From a virus, in IMG/VR virus record IMGVR_UViG_3300033233_000099, positions 1-36,672 of that record: a stretch of DNA of 36,672 nt, one strand, 5' to 3'. Numbering within the stretch: the first letter of the stretch is position 1; every line of letters starts with the position of its first letter. A program made the position numbers and the translations under genes. Positions 24,012-32,524 of this stretch are shown here, piece after piece. Under the pieces are notes generated by a model. It ran no database searches, had not been told where the DNA came from, and was given only the letters and a program-made list of their open reading frames with translations.

Positions 24012-24106
24012 CGGCCTGGTACGCCGACTACCTGCTCGCCTGTCGCCGGCTCGCCACACGGCGGGTGATGCGCCGCTGGGCGGTCCGGGAGTGGTGGCGC
24101 CGATGA
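24008..24106 (+). CDS. Very small basic protein (32 aa)
   Basis: ATGA overlap at its start and GATGAG overlap at its end link it tightly to its neighbours. It is Arg/Trp-rich and amphipathic. With no recognised family it is supported mainly by operon packing. Confidence 0.4.
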   Translation: MTAWYADYLLACRRLATRRVMRRWAVREWWRR

Positions 24107-24249
24107 GCCCCGCCGACATCCTGACCGTGCTCGACGCCCTGCTCTGGGCTGCGCTCCGGGTCGCGATGGCCGTCGCCTTCCTCGCCTGCCTGGCCTACCT
24201 CGTCTCCGCGTCCGTCGCCGAGATCGTCCGCTGGCGGGCGCGGCGATGA
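24103..24249 (+). CDS. Small single-span membrane protein (48 aa)
   Basis: A hydrophobic helix of about 24 residues (LLWAALRVAMAVAFLACLAY) is followed by a charged C-terminus ending in RARR. Both ends overlap neighbours. It could act in exclusion or signalling; function unknown. Confidence 0.45.
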   Translation: MSPADILTVLDALLWAALRVAMAVAFLACLAYLVSASVAEIVRWRARR

Positions 24250-24581
24250 GCGCCCTGGAGTTCTTTCGCCGGGGTCGCAGCGAGGACGACTTCGCTCATG
24301 TCTCTGGCTATCGCATCGCTCGGACCCGGCCACGGATCGTATGCGCCGACGGCTACAGCCTGAGCGTGCAGGCCGGTGCGCTGCTCTATTCGACGCCCCG
24401 TGATGACTGCGGCCCGTGGAGCCATGTCGAGGTCGGATTTCCTGACGCGTGTCCTGAGCCGTGGGAGACATGGCGACAGTACGCCGACGAGGAGGAACGC
24501 CCGACGCGAACCGTCTATGCCAACGTCCCCCTCGAACTCGTCGAGGCGCTCGTCGCTCTTCATGGCGGAGAGCGGCGATGA
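24246..24581 (+). CDS. Conserved phage protein, unknown function
   Basis: 111 aa. The core (RIVCADGYSLSVQAG, then HVEVGFPDA and a YADEEE-TVYANVP section with a closing HGG) matches a widespread family of phage hypotheticals found in early regions. It looks alpha/beta with a compact fold. Looser codon use than its neighbours. Function is not known to me. Confidence 0.7.
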   Translation: MSALEFFRRGRSEDDFAHVSGYRIARTRPRIVCADGYSLSVQAGALLYSTPRDDCGPWSHVEVGFPDACPEPWETWRQYADEEERPTRTVYANVPLELVEALVALHGGERR

Positions 24582-24739
24582 GCATCGTCTTGTTCGCCTG
24601 GCCGCTCATGCGCCATCGGTACGCGCGGCCCGACGATGATGCCCGGCTCGCCTGGACGGGATGTGGCATCCGCTTCGCTTGGGGTCGGCCGAGCGCCCGT
24701 CTTCGTCCGGCGGTGAATTGCCCGCGGTGCTGGCGATGA
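24578..24739 (+). CDS. Small Trp/Arg-rich protein (53 aa)
   Basis: ATGA overlaps at both ends. WTGCGIRFAWG and a C-terminal CPRC are visible, perhaps a metal-binding pair. No family recognised. Confidence 0.45.
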   Translation: MSIVLFAWPLMRHRYARPDDDARLAWTGCGIRFAWGRPSARLRPAVNCPRCWR

Positions 24740-24915
24740 TCTGTCGGCACTGTGGGATCGACCTCCGCGGCCACTCCGGGGAGCTCGACGGAGGGCGTTG
24801 GCTCGTCCCGACCTCAGCGGCGCGGGTCGCCCCTCAGGCCGGCACGAGCCGGATAAGCAGTGGCCGCCCGCGCCGACGTGGAGGCCGGGGCGGGCGGCCA
24901 GGAAGCGAGGAAGTG
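24736..24915 (+). CDS. Zinc-ribbon start, possibly frameshifted remnant
   Basis: From the ATG at 24736 the frame gives CRHCG and then GGRW, typical of small phage zinc ribbons, but after about 24800 coding character (HEPDKQW, GC-rich third positions) moves to the -1 frame. In its own frame there is no stop before 25305, so it would fuse to the next gene. Either a decayed ribbon gene or an N-terminal extension of the following protein. Confidence 0.3.
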
Positions 24916-25305
24916 ATGGAGCAGAGCATCAGCGTGATCGCAACGCTCGACGACGTCGAACCGGTCGTGTTCGGCGGCACCTACGGCGACGAGTGGAGTC
25001 TCGGCCTGGGGGATCTCGAGCTGCGGTTCCCGGTCGATCCCGAGGAGCGAGCGCGGATCGCCGCGGCAATGATCGAGTGCCTCCAGCAGGTCCAGGCCGA
25101 GGCGCTCAAGCGGGCGGCCGAGCGGGTGCGGCTGACAGCCTGCGGCACGGTCGCATGCGAACCGGGGCGCCATCGGCCCGACTGTGGCTGGGCGCGCATC
25201 GACATCGGCGAGGACTACCGCCCGGCCTATGCCTCGCCTCTGCCGCAGGCCGAGCTGGACGAGAGCGAGAGCGAGCGGCGAGCCGCTTTCGGGGTGGCGT
25301 CATGA
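24916..25305 (+). CDS. Hypothetical early protein
   Basis: 129 aa from the ATG at 24916, which has a GCGAGGAAG ribosome binding site; an in-frame ATG at 24736 would add 60 residues. The beginning is beta-like (ISVIATLDDVEPVVFGGTYG), then comes a helix (IAAAMIECLQQVQAEAL). A segment with two Cys (TACGTVAC) and a HRPDCGW motif suggests a metal site. It overlaps the recombination protein gene by 4 nt. Function unknown. Confidence 0.55.
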   Translation: MEQSISVIATLDDVEPVVFGGTYGDEWSLGLGDLELRFPVDPEERARIAAAMIECLQQVQAEALKRAAERVRLTACGTVACEPGRHRPDCGWARIDIGEDYRPAYASPLPQAELDESESERRAAFGVAS

Positions 25306-26369
25306 GCGTCCCGAAGACCAACCAGGAGCCGGCCGCGAGCGCGATGGTCGTCGCGGAGCCATCCGCGCCAGTGGTCTACAACCTCGACGAGTTCCCGGAG
25401 GCGCGGTACAACCGCCTGATCCCGACCCAGACGATCCGGATGCCGAGCGACCTTCTGGTCCCGGTCGTCCAGGTCGTGCAGCTCGACTACGAGGCGGACA
25501 CGTACAAGTCGCCCGACGTTCCGGCCGGCCACCGCGCTCCCAACGCCCGCGGCCTCTCCAAGCTGTCGACGGCCGCAGGGGTGAGCTTCTTCGACGAGCG
25601 GCGCGAGGATGATGGCAGCGATCCGGATCTGATTCGGGTGAGCGTCATGGCCTCGATGCTCCTGCCGACCGGACAGCGGATCACCGCCCAGGGCACCAAG
25701 CAGGTCAACCTCAACCACCTGTCCTGGGCGAGCCCGGCCCAGCGTGCGAAGTACAAGTCGTTCTTCTACGAGCACGTGAGCACTCGGGCCCGCAACCGGG
25801 CGATCCGGGCACTGCTCTCGCTGCGCTCGAGCTACCCCGAGGCCGAGATCCGGCGGCCCTTCGCGGTCGTCTCCTACGCGCCGAACATGGACCACCCGGC
25901 CGTCCAGGAGCGGATGCTCGACTCGATCGCCCCGCGGGCGGTGGCAGCACTCTACGGGCCCGAGCCCTCGAAGCAGCTCCACGCCGGCGAGCCGGTGATG
26001 GCCGTCCGCGAGATCCCGTCCGATGAGGATGAGCCGTCGCATATGGCCGACCAGACGGCCGACGCCGAGCCCGCCTGGATGGCGGCCGCGCCGCAGCGGA
26101 CGCTCGCGGACGTGCTCCGCGAGTCGGCCGACGCGAGCGAGCTCGCAGGAGCCGCGACGCGCGAGCAGGCGACACGGCTCGGCGAGATCTTCGCCGGCAT
26201 CGACCGCACCGTCGTCGGGGCGGGCATCGTCGCGGTCTGGGGCCGCGACGCCCTCCGCTCGATCAGCGCCGCCCAGGCCGAGGCGATCGCCATCGCCGCC
26301 GACAGCCTCGGCGACGGGTTCGCCACCGCGTGGCAGGCGATGGCCACCGGGAGGGAGGCCTCGGCGTGA
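25302..26369 (+). CDS. Single-strand annealing protein-like recombinase
   Basis: 355 aa, ATGA overlap. The conserved core lies between residues about 30 and 215: RALSKLSTAAGVSF-like Leu-Ala helix (here ARGLSKLSTAAGVSFFDERR), a strand with SVMASMLLPTGQRIT, then TRARNRAIRALLSLRSSYP and RRPFAVVSYAPNMDHP. I know this layout from phage proteins of the annealing/recombination type (Sak/RecT functional class). The C-terminal third is variable and Ala-rich. The SbcD and SbcC homologues directly downstream fit a nuclease-annealase recombination module. The biochemical activity is inferred. Confidence 0.55.
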   Translation: MSVPKTNQEPAASAMVVAEPSAPVVYNLDEFPEARYNRLIPTQTIRMPSDLLVPVVQVVQLDYEADTYKSPDVPAGHRAPNARGLSKLSTAAGVSFFDERREDDGSDPDLIRVSVMASMLLPTGQRITAQGTKQVNLNHLSWASPAQRAKYKSFFYEHVSTRARNRAIRALLSLRSSYPEAEIRRPFAVVSYAPNMDHPAVQERMLDSIAPRAVAALYGPEPSKQLHAGEPVMAVREIPSDEDEPSHMADQTADAEPAWMAAAPQRTLADVLRESADASELAGAATREQATRLGEIFAGIDRTVVGAGIVAVWGRDALRSISAAQAEAIAIAADSLGDGFATAWQAMATGREASA

Positions 26370-26794
26370 GCGGCATCGTCTATCTCCACGCCGAGACGGC
26401 GGCCGATGCGCTGATCGTCCTCGACGCATCCCGGCGCACCTACATGGCGCTCGGCCGGGGCGGCTCGCACTACCACCTGATCGCGCCGCTTGAGCAGTGG
26501 CACCCGCTCGTCGGGGACGGGCGTCGCCACGCCGGCCAGCTCGGCTGCACCTGCCAGGCGGGGACGTTCAGAGGGACGTGCTACCAGGTCAGCCGGGCCG
26601 AGGCCTTCGAGGGTACGGCGGAGCCGCCCCACCAGCCGTTCTCGGACCTCTCGAAGATCGACCGGCCGATGGTCGACGAGCACGGAGACGCCATCGGGTT
26701 CCTCGCCGTTCCGCCGGGCACCGACGAAGAGGAGCCTGCCTGGCTCGACAGTCCGGCGGGCGCCGGGGAGTCGGTGGAGGCATTCCGTGGGTAG
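26366..26794 (+). CDS. SWIM-like zinc-binding protein
   Basis: 142 aa, GTG start in a GTGA overlap. Residues about 60-75 read CTCQAGTFRGTCYQ, the CxC-x(n)-C-x-H layout of SWIM fingers, with Gln at the final His place. SWIM fingers occur in DNA-binding and recombination-associated proteins, which agrees with the neighbours. The remainder is an N-terminal alpha/beta part and an acidic C-terminus. Confidence 0.5.
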   Translation: MSGIVYLHAETAADALIVLDASRRTYMALGRGGSHYHLIAPLEQWHPLVGDGRRHAGQLGCTCQAGTFRGTCYQVSRAEAFEGTAEPPHQPFSDLSKIDRPMVDEHGDAIGFLAVPPGTDEEEPAWLDSPAGAGESVEAFRG

Positions 26795-27938
26795 CCTGAC
26801 CCGGATCGCCTTCACGGCCGACTGGCACGTCGACGAGTACGGGTCCCGGGTGGATCCGGCGTCGGGCCTGAACGCCCGTCTCCAGGACTACCTGACGACG
26901 GCGGCGTTCGTCGTCGACCAGGCCGGATCTGCCGGCGCCGCGGCGCTCGTGATCGCGGGCGACTTCACCGAACGCCGCCACCCGTCGCCGTGGCTCGTGG
27001 CCCGGATCGTCGAGGTTCTCGACCGCTCCCCCGAGCTCGTCCTCGCGCTCAAGGGCAACCATGACAGCGCCAAGGCCGGCCGCTCGATCGTCGATGTACT
27101 CGGCGGCCGGTTCGGGGTCATCGGCGTCAGCTCGCCGCGGATCGTCGAGGTCGGGGACGTCTCGATTGCGTGCATGCCGTTCCTCGACCGCCACTGGCTC
27201 CGCGCACAGCCGGGTTTCGAGTCTGTCCCCGACGCCGAGGTCTTCCGTGTCCTCGGCGAGCAGTTCATCGGGATCGCCGCCGGGCTGTATGCCCAGGCCC
27301 AGCGCGACCATCCGGGCGGCGCCTGCGTCCTCGTCTGCCACCAGACGCTCGCCGGCGCGCAGATGAGCGAGACGCAGCGGGCGTTTCTCGGCGACCTCGG
27401 ACTCGTTGTCGACGCGCGTGCCCTCGCGGCGATCGGCTTCGAGGCCGTTGTCGCCGGCCACCTCCATCGCCACCAGGTGGTGATCCCCGGCGATCGCCCG
27501 GTCCTCTACGCCGGCTCGATCGAGCGGGTGGACTTCGGCGAGGAGAGCGAGCCGAAGGGCTTCATCGTCGCCGATGTCGGCCCGGGCCGGTTCGAGTGGC
27601 AGTTCATCGAGACGCCGGCGCGCCAGTTCGTGACGATGCGGGACATCGGCGAGGTCCTCAGCACCGAGCGTGAGGACGCCCACATCAAGGACGCCATCGT
27701 CCGCGTGCTCGATCTTGACCCCGCGGCAGACGTCGGCGTCATCCGGGCGAACCTCGAAGCCGCCGGCGCCTTCGAGATCACCGAGATCCGGAGGCGGTCC
27801 GTCGAGCCGACGACGACCTCCGCCGGGATGTCCGAAGGCCTGAGCGCGGAGCAAGCGCTCGAGGCCTACTTCGACGGCGACCCGGATCGTGCCGCGCTCA
27901 TCGAGCGCGGCCGGGCAATCCTCGCGGAGGTGGGCTGA
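26787..27938 (+). CDS. sbcD: SbcD/Mre11-type nuclease subunit
   Basis: 383 aa from the GTG at 26787. All phosphoesterase motifs are present: Asp12 and His14 (TADWH), GD at 58-59 (IAGDF), Asn91-His92-Asp93 (GNHDS) and GHLHRH at about 224-229, giving the two-manganese active site. The C-terminal ~100 residues are the capping and SbcC-binding region. Together with the ATPase gene at 28356 it would form an end-processing exonuclease/endonuclease, like T4 gp47 with gp46. It makes DNA ends for recombination-dependent replication. Two tiny zinc-ribbon genes separate the two subunits. Confidence 0.85.
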   Translation: MGSLTRIAFTADWHVDEYGSRVDPASGLNARLQDYLTTAAFVVDQAGSAGAAALVIAGDFTERRHPSPWLVARIVEVLDRSPELVLALKGNHDSAKAGRSIVDVLGGRFGVIGVSSPRIVEVGDVSIACMPFLDRHWLRAQPGFESVPDAEVFRVLGEQFIGIAAGLYAQAQRDHPGGACVLVCHQTLAGAQMSETQRAFLGDLGLVVDARALAAIGFEAVVAGHLHRHQVVIPGDRPVLYAGSIERVDFGEESEPKGFIVADVGPGRFEWQFIETPARQFVTMRDIGEVLSTEREDAHIKDAIVRVLDLDPAADVGVIRANLEAAGAFEITEIRRRSVEPTTTSAGMSEGLSAEQALEAYFDGDPDRAALIERGRAILAEVG

Positions 27939-28189
27939 TGCCCTGGGATCCATTCTCGATGCCGATCGTCGACCCGGCCTCGCTCGACTGGACGTTCCCG
28001 GCCGGCTATCGCCTCTCGGGCTTCGGCGAATGCCGCAGCTGCAACGCCCCGATCGCGTGGCTCGAGAGCGAGCGGACCGGCAAGCGCTCGCCCTGGAACC
28101 CTGAGGGGACGTCGCACTTCGCAAGCTGCCCGAACGCGGCCGCCTGGCGCGACTGGTCGGCGAAGAAGGCCCGGAAGGCGGGCGCCTGA
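27938..28189 (+). CDS. Small zinc-ribbon protein
   Basis: 83 aa, overlapping sbcD by one base. ECRSC near residues 31-35 and ASC near 62-64 suggest a Cys3-type metal site. The tail is basic and Lys/Arg-rich, suited to nucleic acid contact. Role unknown; embedded between the two nuclease subunits. Confidence 0.5.
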   Translation: MPWDPFSMPIVDPASLDWTFPAGYRLSGFGECRSCNAPIAWLESERTGKRSPWNPEGTSHFASCPNAAAWRDWSAKKARKAGA

Positions 28190-28356
28190 TGGGCGAGGTC
28201 TGCCGACGCTGTGGCGGGCGGGGCTACGTCTGGACCGGTGCCGAGCGGCTCCTGTGCGGTGCGTGCTGGGGGACCGCGCGCGAGCGGCCGCGCGAGCAGT
28301 GGCTGCCACGGCCGTGGCCGGCGGTGTCCGACCCATCCAGGACGAGGGGGCATTGA
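28189..28356 (+). CDS. Tiny zinc-ribbon protein (55 aa)
   Basis: CRRCGGRGY and CGACWG form two CxxC knuckles like half of a DnaJ central zinc finger, followed by a Pro-rich tail. ATG overlaps the previous stop and the stop overlaps the next ATG. Confidence 0.5.
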   Translation: MGEVCRRCGGRGYVWTGAERLLCGACWGTARERPREQWLPRPWPAVSDPSRTRGH

Positions 28357-30578
28357 TGAAGCTCGATCGGATCACCCTCCGTGGCTTCCTGAGCCACCGC
28401 GACACGGACTGGGCTCCGAACGGCGCGCGCCTGGCGACGCTCGTCGGGGCGAACGGATCGGGCAAGTCAAGCCTTCTCGACGCCGTGGCCTACGCCCTCT
28501 TCGACGACGCCCGGGCACGGACCGACGATCTCGTCACGCTCGGGGCGACCGACATGAGCGTCGTCGTCGAGTTCGCCTTTGCCGGCGAGCGCTACCGGGT
28601 GACCCGTGGCCGCACGATGAAGGCGGGCGGGAAGAGCTTCCTCGAGCTGGCGATCGCGGCCGCCGATGGCTGGCGGCCGCTGACCGCGGACAGCATTCGC
28701 GAGACCCAGGAGCGGATCGCCGATCTCCTGCGCATGGACGCCGCGACATTCCGCACCGCCGCTTACCTCGGCCAGGGGCGCGCGAACGCGTTCGCCGAGG
28801 CGACGGCCGCGGAGCGCAAGCGGATTCTCGGCCAGGTGCTCGGACTTGACCGCTATGCCCGTGGCGAGGCCCTTGCGCGGGAGAAGGTGCGCGAGCTCGA
28901 GGGCCGGATGGCGGCCGAGCGCGGCCAGGTCGATCGCCTCGATGTCGAGCTCGCCCGAAGGCCGGATCTCGAGGCAGCGCTGGCGGAGCAGCGCGCCGCG
29001 GCCGAGCTGCTTGCGCGCCGGATCCGCGAGACAGACGACGAACGGAATGCCCGCCAGGCGCGGCTGACAGCGCTCGCAGCCGAGCTCGCCGCCGGCGAGG
29101 CGGCCGCGGCCGAGCTCGCGCGCATCGATGCGCAGCTGGCCAGCCTGCGCGAGCGGTACCGGCGGACGACCGAGCGCGTGGAGGTGAGCCGCCGGACGAC
29201 CGCGGAGGCAGAGCTGGTCATCGCCGGCGCCAGCGCGATCGAGGCGGCGGCGGCGCGACTGCCCGAGCTTCGCGCCGAGCTCGAGCGGGCGGAGGCGGCC
29301 GAGCGCGACGCCCACTCCATCGAGCGCGAGATCACGACCCTGCGCGAGCGCATCAGCGCAGCCGCCGCGGAGCACGAGCGCCTGGCGGCGGGCTGGCAGG
29401 CACGCTACGAGGCGGCCCGGACGCAGACTGACGAGCTCGCAGCGGCAGTGGCGGCCCTGGCGCCAGTCACGTGCCCGAACTGCGGGACCTCGATCGTCAT
29501 CGACCAGGCGGGCCTCAAGGAGCGGCTCGCGGCTGCCCGCAAGCGGTTCCTCGAGCTCGAGGGGAGCCGCCCGGCGCGCCCGCTGTCGATCGACCGCGAT
29601 GCTGCCACCCTGCTGCTCGCCGAGCAGCGCCGAGCCGGCCTGGTCACCGATCCTGACCGTCTGCGCGAGCTCCGGCACGCCACCCTCGAGGCAGAGCGCC
29701 TCGTTGCGCGGGCTGAGGGCGTCGCGGCAGCCCGGGCAACGATCGAGCGCGAGGCGGCTGCCCGGGCAGCCGCAGCGGCCGAGCTCGCCGAGATCTCGGC
29801 GGCCGGCGAGTGGGCCGCAACCGAGCGGATGTCGGCTGCCGAGCGCGTTGCCGCGGCCGAGCCGCTGCGCGCGGAGCGCGACGCGGTCAGGTCCGTCCTC
29901 TCGCAGCTCGAGCGCTCGCTCGCGGCGGTTGAGAACGAGCGGCGAGGGATCGAGCGCCAGATCGCGGCGACCGAAGCCGAGCTCGAGCGACTCGATCGGG
30001 TCCGCTCCGAACGTGACGAGCTCGCCGAACGGATCCGGGCAGCGGAGGTCGAGCTCGGACGACTGCGCCGGCTCGTCGTCGCCTTCGGCGTCACCGGGAT
30101 CCCGGCCCGGATCATCGAGGGAGTGCTGCCCGAGCTCGGCGTCTATGCGAATGAGCTGCTCGGCCAGCTCCGACCAGGGATGACGCTCGACATCCGGGCG
30201 CAACGCGCAAAGCGCGACGGCAAGGGCGTGGTCGAGGCGCTCGACCTGGTCGTCCGTGACGACGTCGGCGAGCGGCCGCTAGCCCTGTTCAGTGGCGGGG
30301 AGCGGATGAGCGTCTCGCTCGCCATCGCGGTCGGCCTCAGCCGGCTCGTCGCGCGGCGGGCAGGGACCGCGATCCGGACGCTCGTGATCGACGAACCCGA
30401 CGGACTCGACGCCGAGGCGCGCCGAGCATTCGGTCAGGCGCTGCGGATCCTCGCCCATCACGGCGAGCTCGAGCGAGTCGTGCTCGTCAGTCACCACGAG
30501 GACCTCGCCGACGTCGGGGACGCCATCTATCGGGTGACGAAGGGGGCCACCGGCTCCCTCGTGGAGCAAGTCGCGTAG
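28356..30578 (+). CDS. sbcC: SbcC/Rad50-type ATPase
   Basis: 740 aa, shorter than cellular SbcC (around 1000 aa). N-terminal Walker A is GANGSGKSS at about 31-39, and the Q-loop is YLGQGRA near 131-137. Two long antiparallel coiled-coil arms flank one zinc hook, CPNC at residues 373-376. The C-terminal half has the ABC signature LFSGGERMS near 644, Walker B LVIDEP near 675 and the His switch VSHHED near 710. All ATPase parts are intact, so it should work with the SbcD partner on DNA ends. The short arms are typical for viral versions. Confidence 0.9.
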   Translation: MKLDRITLRGFLSHRDTDWAPNGARLATLVGANGSGKSSLLDAVAYALFDDARARTDDLVTLGATDMSVVVEFAFAGERYRVTRGRTMKAGGKSFLELAIAAADGWRPLTADSIRETQERIADLLRMDAATFRTAAYLGQGRANAFAEATAAERKRILGQVLGLDRYARGEALAREKVRELEGRMAAERGQVDRLDVELARRPDLEAALAEQRAAAELLARRIRETDDERNARQARLTALAAELAAGEAAAAELARIDAQLASLRERYRRTTERVEVSRRTTAEAELVIAGASAIEAAAARLPELRAELERAEAAERDAHSIEREITTLRERISAAAAEHERLAAGWQARYEAARTQTDELAAAVAALAPVTCPNCGTSIVIDQAGLKERLAAARKRFLELEGSRPARPLSIDRDAATLLLAEQRRAGLVTDPDRLRELRHATLEAERLVARAEGVAAARATIEREAAARAAAAAELAEISAAGEWAATERMSAAERVAAAEPLRAERDAVRSVLSQLERSLAAVENERRGIERQIAATEAELERLDRVRSERDELAERIRAAEVELGRLRRLVVAFGVTGIPARIIEGVLPELGVYANELLGQLRPGMTLDIRAQRAKRDGKGVVEALDLVVRDDVGERPLALFSGGERMSVSLAIAVGLSRLVARRAGTAIRTLVIDEPDGLDAEARRAFGQALRILAHHGELERVVLVSHHEDLADVGDAIYRVTKGATGSLVEQVA

Positions 30579-30593
30579 CAGGAGGAGGTCGTC

Positions 30594-31193
30594 ATGGCCA
30601 GGCCATTCCGCGCCAAGAGGAGCAGGGAGCCGGCCGCGCCGGTCGTCTACGAGCTGAGCCCCGAGATCGAGACGGTCATGGCTCGGCTCGTGCGCCTCAA
30701 CCCCGTCCAGTTCGGCTGGTCGAACAACTTTCGGATCGGCTGCGTCATCGTCCGCGGCGCGAAGCCGAAGAACGAAGGCGGTTGCCTCGTCCTCGCCCGG
30801 TTCGTGAAGGTCGCCCCGCTCTGGCATGGCCTCACCGGGTACGACGCGATCATCCGTGTCGAGGACTGGGCCTGGAGCCATCTCGAGCCGAGCGAGCAGG
30901 AGGCCCTGATTGCCCACGAGCTGTGCCATGGCTCGATGAGCGACCAGGGTACTCTCCGCGTCCTCAAGCACGACCTCGAGGAGTTCGGCTTCGTCGTCCG
31001 CAGGTACGGAGCCTGGCAGGAGAGCATCGCCCTCTTCGACAAGCAGCTCTCGATGTTCGAGCCCGGTCTCGGGACGGCGACGACAGGCGCGCAGACCTCG
31101 CTTGACGACGACGCCGGGCCGACGGCCATGTCCGAGGCCGCAGAGCGCGTCGCCCGCCGCCGAGCCGAGCGAGTCGGCGTCCCGCTCTCATGA
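30594..31193 (+). CDS. Putative phage metallopeptidase
   Basis: 199 aa with a GGAGGAGG ribosome binding site. The zinc-binding HELCH motif is at 108-112 (Glu109 catalytic). Downstream, LKHDLEEFGFVVRRYGAW (about 125-142) gives the third ligand candidates, a pattern I know from the putative phage metallopeptidase family. The C-terminal 40 residues are disordered. No signal peptide, so it acts inside the cell. Its target is unknown. A host protease or defence protein is a guess, not supported by sequence. Confidence 0.65.
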   Translation: MARPFRAKRSREPAAPVVYELSPEIETVMARLVRLNPVQFGWSNNFRIGCVIVRGAKPKNEGGCLVLARFVKVAPLWHGLTGYDAIIRVEDWAWSHLEPSEQEALIAHELCHGSMSDQGTLRVLKHDLEEFGFVVRRYGAWQESIALFDKQLSMFEPGLGTATTGAQTSLDDDAGPTAMSEAAERVARRRAERVGVPLS

Positions 31194-31600
31194 GCGCCGG
31201 CCTGCCCACCTGGTTGGGCACGCTCCTCCATGCCGCACCAGCGACGCCGGAAACCTGCGCCCGCTGTGGGTCGACGCGCCACCTGATCCGGGGCGATGGG
31301 ACCGTCGTCTGCGCGGCCTGCATCCTGCGCTACGGCGACATCGTCCGGCGCCCCGAGCGCCTGACGCAGGGCGAGGCGCTCCTGCTCGCCGCCGCCCACG
31401 GCGACGTGACCGCGCTCGGGTTCGACGCGTGCGTCCACGGTCCGATGGATGGCGAGCCGCGGGTGCTCGCCTGGTGGCACTACCAGCCGACGTGGCGCTG
31501 GATCGCGCCCGGGTGGCCGGAGGCCGGGGAGCCGGCGAGCGAGGACCTCGACGCGGTGATCGCGCAGCGGCTGGCGGAGCTGCGGAGGCACGAGCGATGA
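31190..31600 (+). CDS. Zinc-ribbon hypothetical protein
   Basis: 136 aa. CARCG and CAAC (about residues 23-27 and 41-44) form a zinc ribbon in the N-terminal third. A helical Ala/Leu-rich centre and a Trp-rich C-terminal part (WWHYQPTWRWIAPGW) follow. Overlaps both neighbours by ATGA. Function unknown. Confidence 0.5.
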   Translation: MSAGLPTWLGTLLHAAPATPETCARCGSTRHLIRGDGTVVCAACILRYGDIVRRPERLTQGEALLLAAAHGDVTALGFDACVHGPMDGEPRVLAWWHYQPTWRWIAPGWPEAGEPASEDLDAVIAQRLAELRRHER

Positions 31601-31914
31601 GCGCCGGCGCCCGCCTAATCCGCGTCGCGGAGGATTTCGTCGAACGTATGCGACTGCGCACGGATGAGGGATGGCTGATCACCGTCACGTGGGGCGAACC
31701 TGACACCGATGGCGTCTACGAACCCATTTTCACTGCCACCGACGACGGTTGCGTGCTTGTGCGGGCAGGGGTGCTCGACCGTCTGTGCAAGATCGAGGCG
31801 GCGGCCCGTCTCGTGTCGGAGTGGCACGACAGCATCGGCACCGGCCCGATCGAGGAGCTGGATGCCGAACTCGGCGAACTCCATGCCCTGACGCACCCGG
31901 AGGCCGAGCGATGA
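31597..31914 (+). CDS. Hypothetical early protein
   Basis: 105 aa, ATGA overlaps at both ends. Alpha/beta with WLITVTWGEPD and FTATDDGCVLVRAGVLDRL segments, then a helical acidic C-terminus. Some A/T-ending codons. No family recognised. Confidence 0.5.
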   Translation: MSAGARLIRVAEDFVERMRLRTDEGWLITVTWGEPDTDGVYEPIFTATDDGCVLVRAGVLDRLCKIEAAARLVSEWHDSIGTGPIEELDAELGELHALTHPEAER

Positions 31915-32222
31915 GCGCCGAGCAGGCCGTCCTCGGGCGCCTGCGGGCCGGAGAACGGCACACGATCGAGGAGCTGCGCTGGTCCGCGGCTGGACGCCTG
32001 AGCCGCCGCGAGGTCGAGGCCGCGATCCTCGCCCTGCGCCTCGCCGGCGTGCCGATCTGCTCGGACGGGACCGGTGTGTGGCTCGGGACGCCCGACGAGC
32101 TGGCGACCTGCATCGAGCGCCTGCGGGCAAGGGCGCGGACGCAGCTCATCACCTGCCGGGCGCTGCGCCGGACCCTACGCCGGATGGAGGGACAGATGGT
32201 CCTGTGGAGGCTGGCCGGATGA
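31911..32222 (+). CDS. Winged-helix-like DNA-binding protein
   Basis: 103 aa. LRAGERHTIEELRWSAAGRLSR followed by EVEAAILALRLAGVPI and a GVWLGT wing has the three-helix plus wing layout, and the C-terminal helix (RLRARARTQLITCRALRRTL) is basic. I have seen similar small proteins in phage replication regions. It may regulate or assist replication; its position upstream of the replisome organiser agrees. Confidence 0.55.
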   Translation: MSAEQAVLGRLRAGERHTIEELRWSAAGRLSRREVEAAILALRLAGVPICSDGTGVWLGTPDELATCIERLRARARTQLITCRALRRTLRRMEGQMVLWRLAG

Positions 32223-32524
32223 GCGTCGAAGGACTGCACACGGCTCTCATCCTTGACGACGGCCGGCGGGTTCCAGTCGCGCCTCGGAGGATCCGCTTCG
32301 AGGGGACGCGGTTCATCTTGATCGAGCTCGGACCGTGGGGGGCGGAATCCGATTGCATCGTCGTTGGCGCCAGCATGAACGGCCTCGAGATCGGTGCCGC
32401 CCCGACGACGCTGAGGCGCCGAGACACGCTCACGATGGCGCTCACGATCGGCCTGGAAATCCCCGAGTACCGGCTGCCGCCATCAGCGAGCGCCGCGTTG
32501 GTCACGAAGGACCAGGACCAATGA
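32219..32524 (+). CDS. Hypothetical early protein, beta-rich
   Basis: 101 aa, ATGA overlaps. Strands ALILDDGRRVPVAPRRIRFE and RFILIELGPWG suggest a small barrel. Codon use is looser than neighbours. Function unknown. Confidence 0.45.
   Translation: MSVEGLHTALILDDGRRVPVAPRRIRFEGTRFILIELGPWGAESDCIVVGASMNGLEIGAAPTTLRRRDTLTMALTIGLEIPEYRLPPSASAALVTKDQDQ

Noticed and set aside
28467-30203. 578-aa minus-strand open frame
   Set aside because: Shadow of the SbcC gene, whose ATPase motifs are all present on the + strand.
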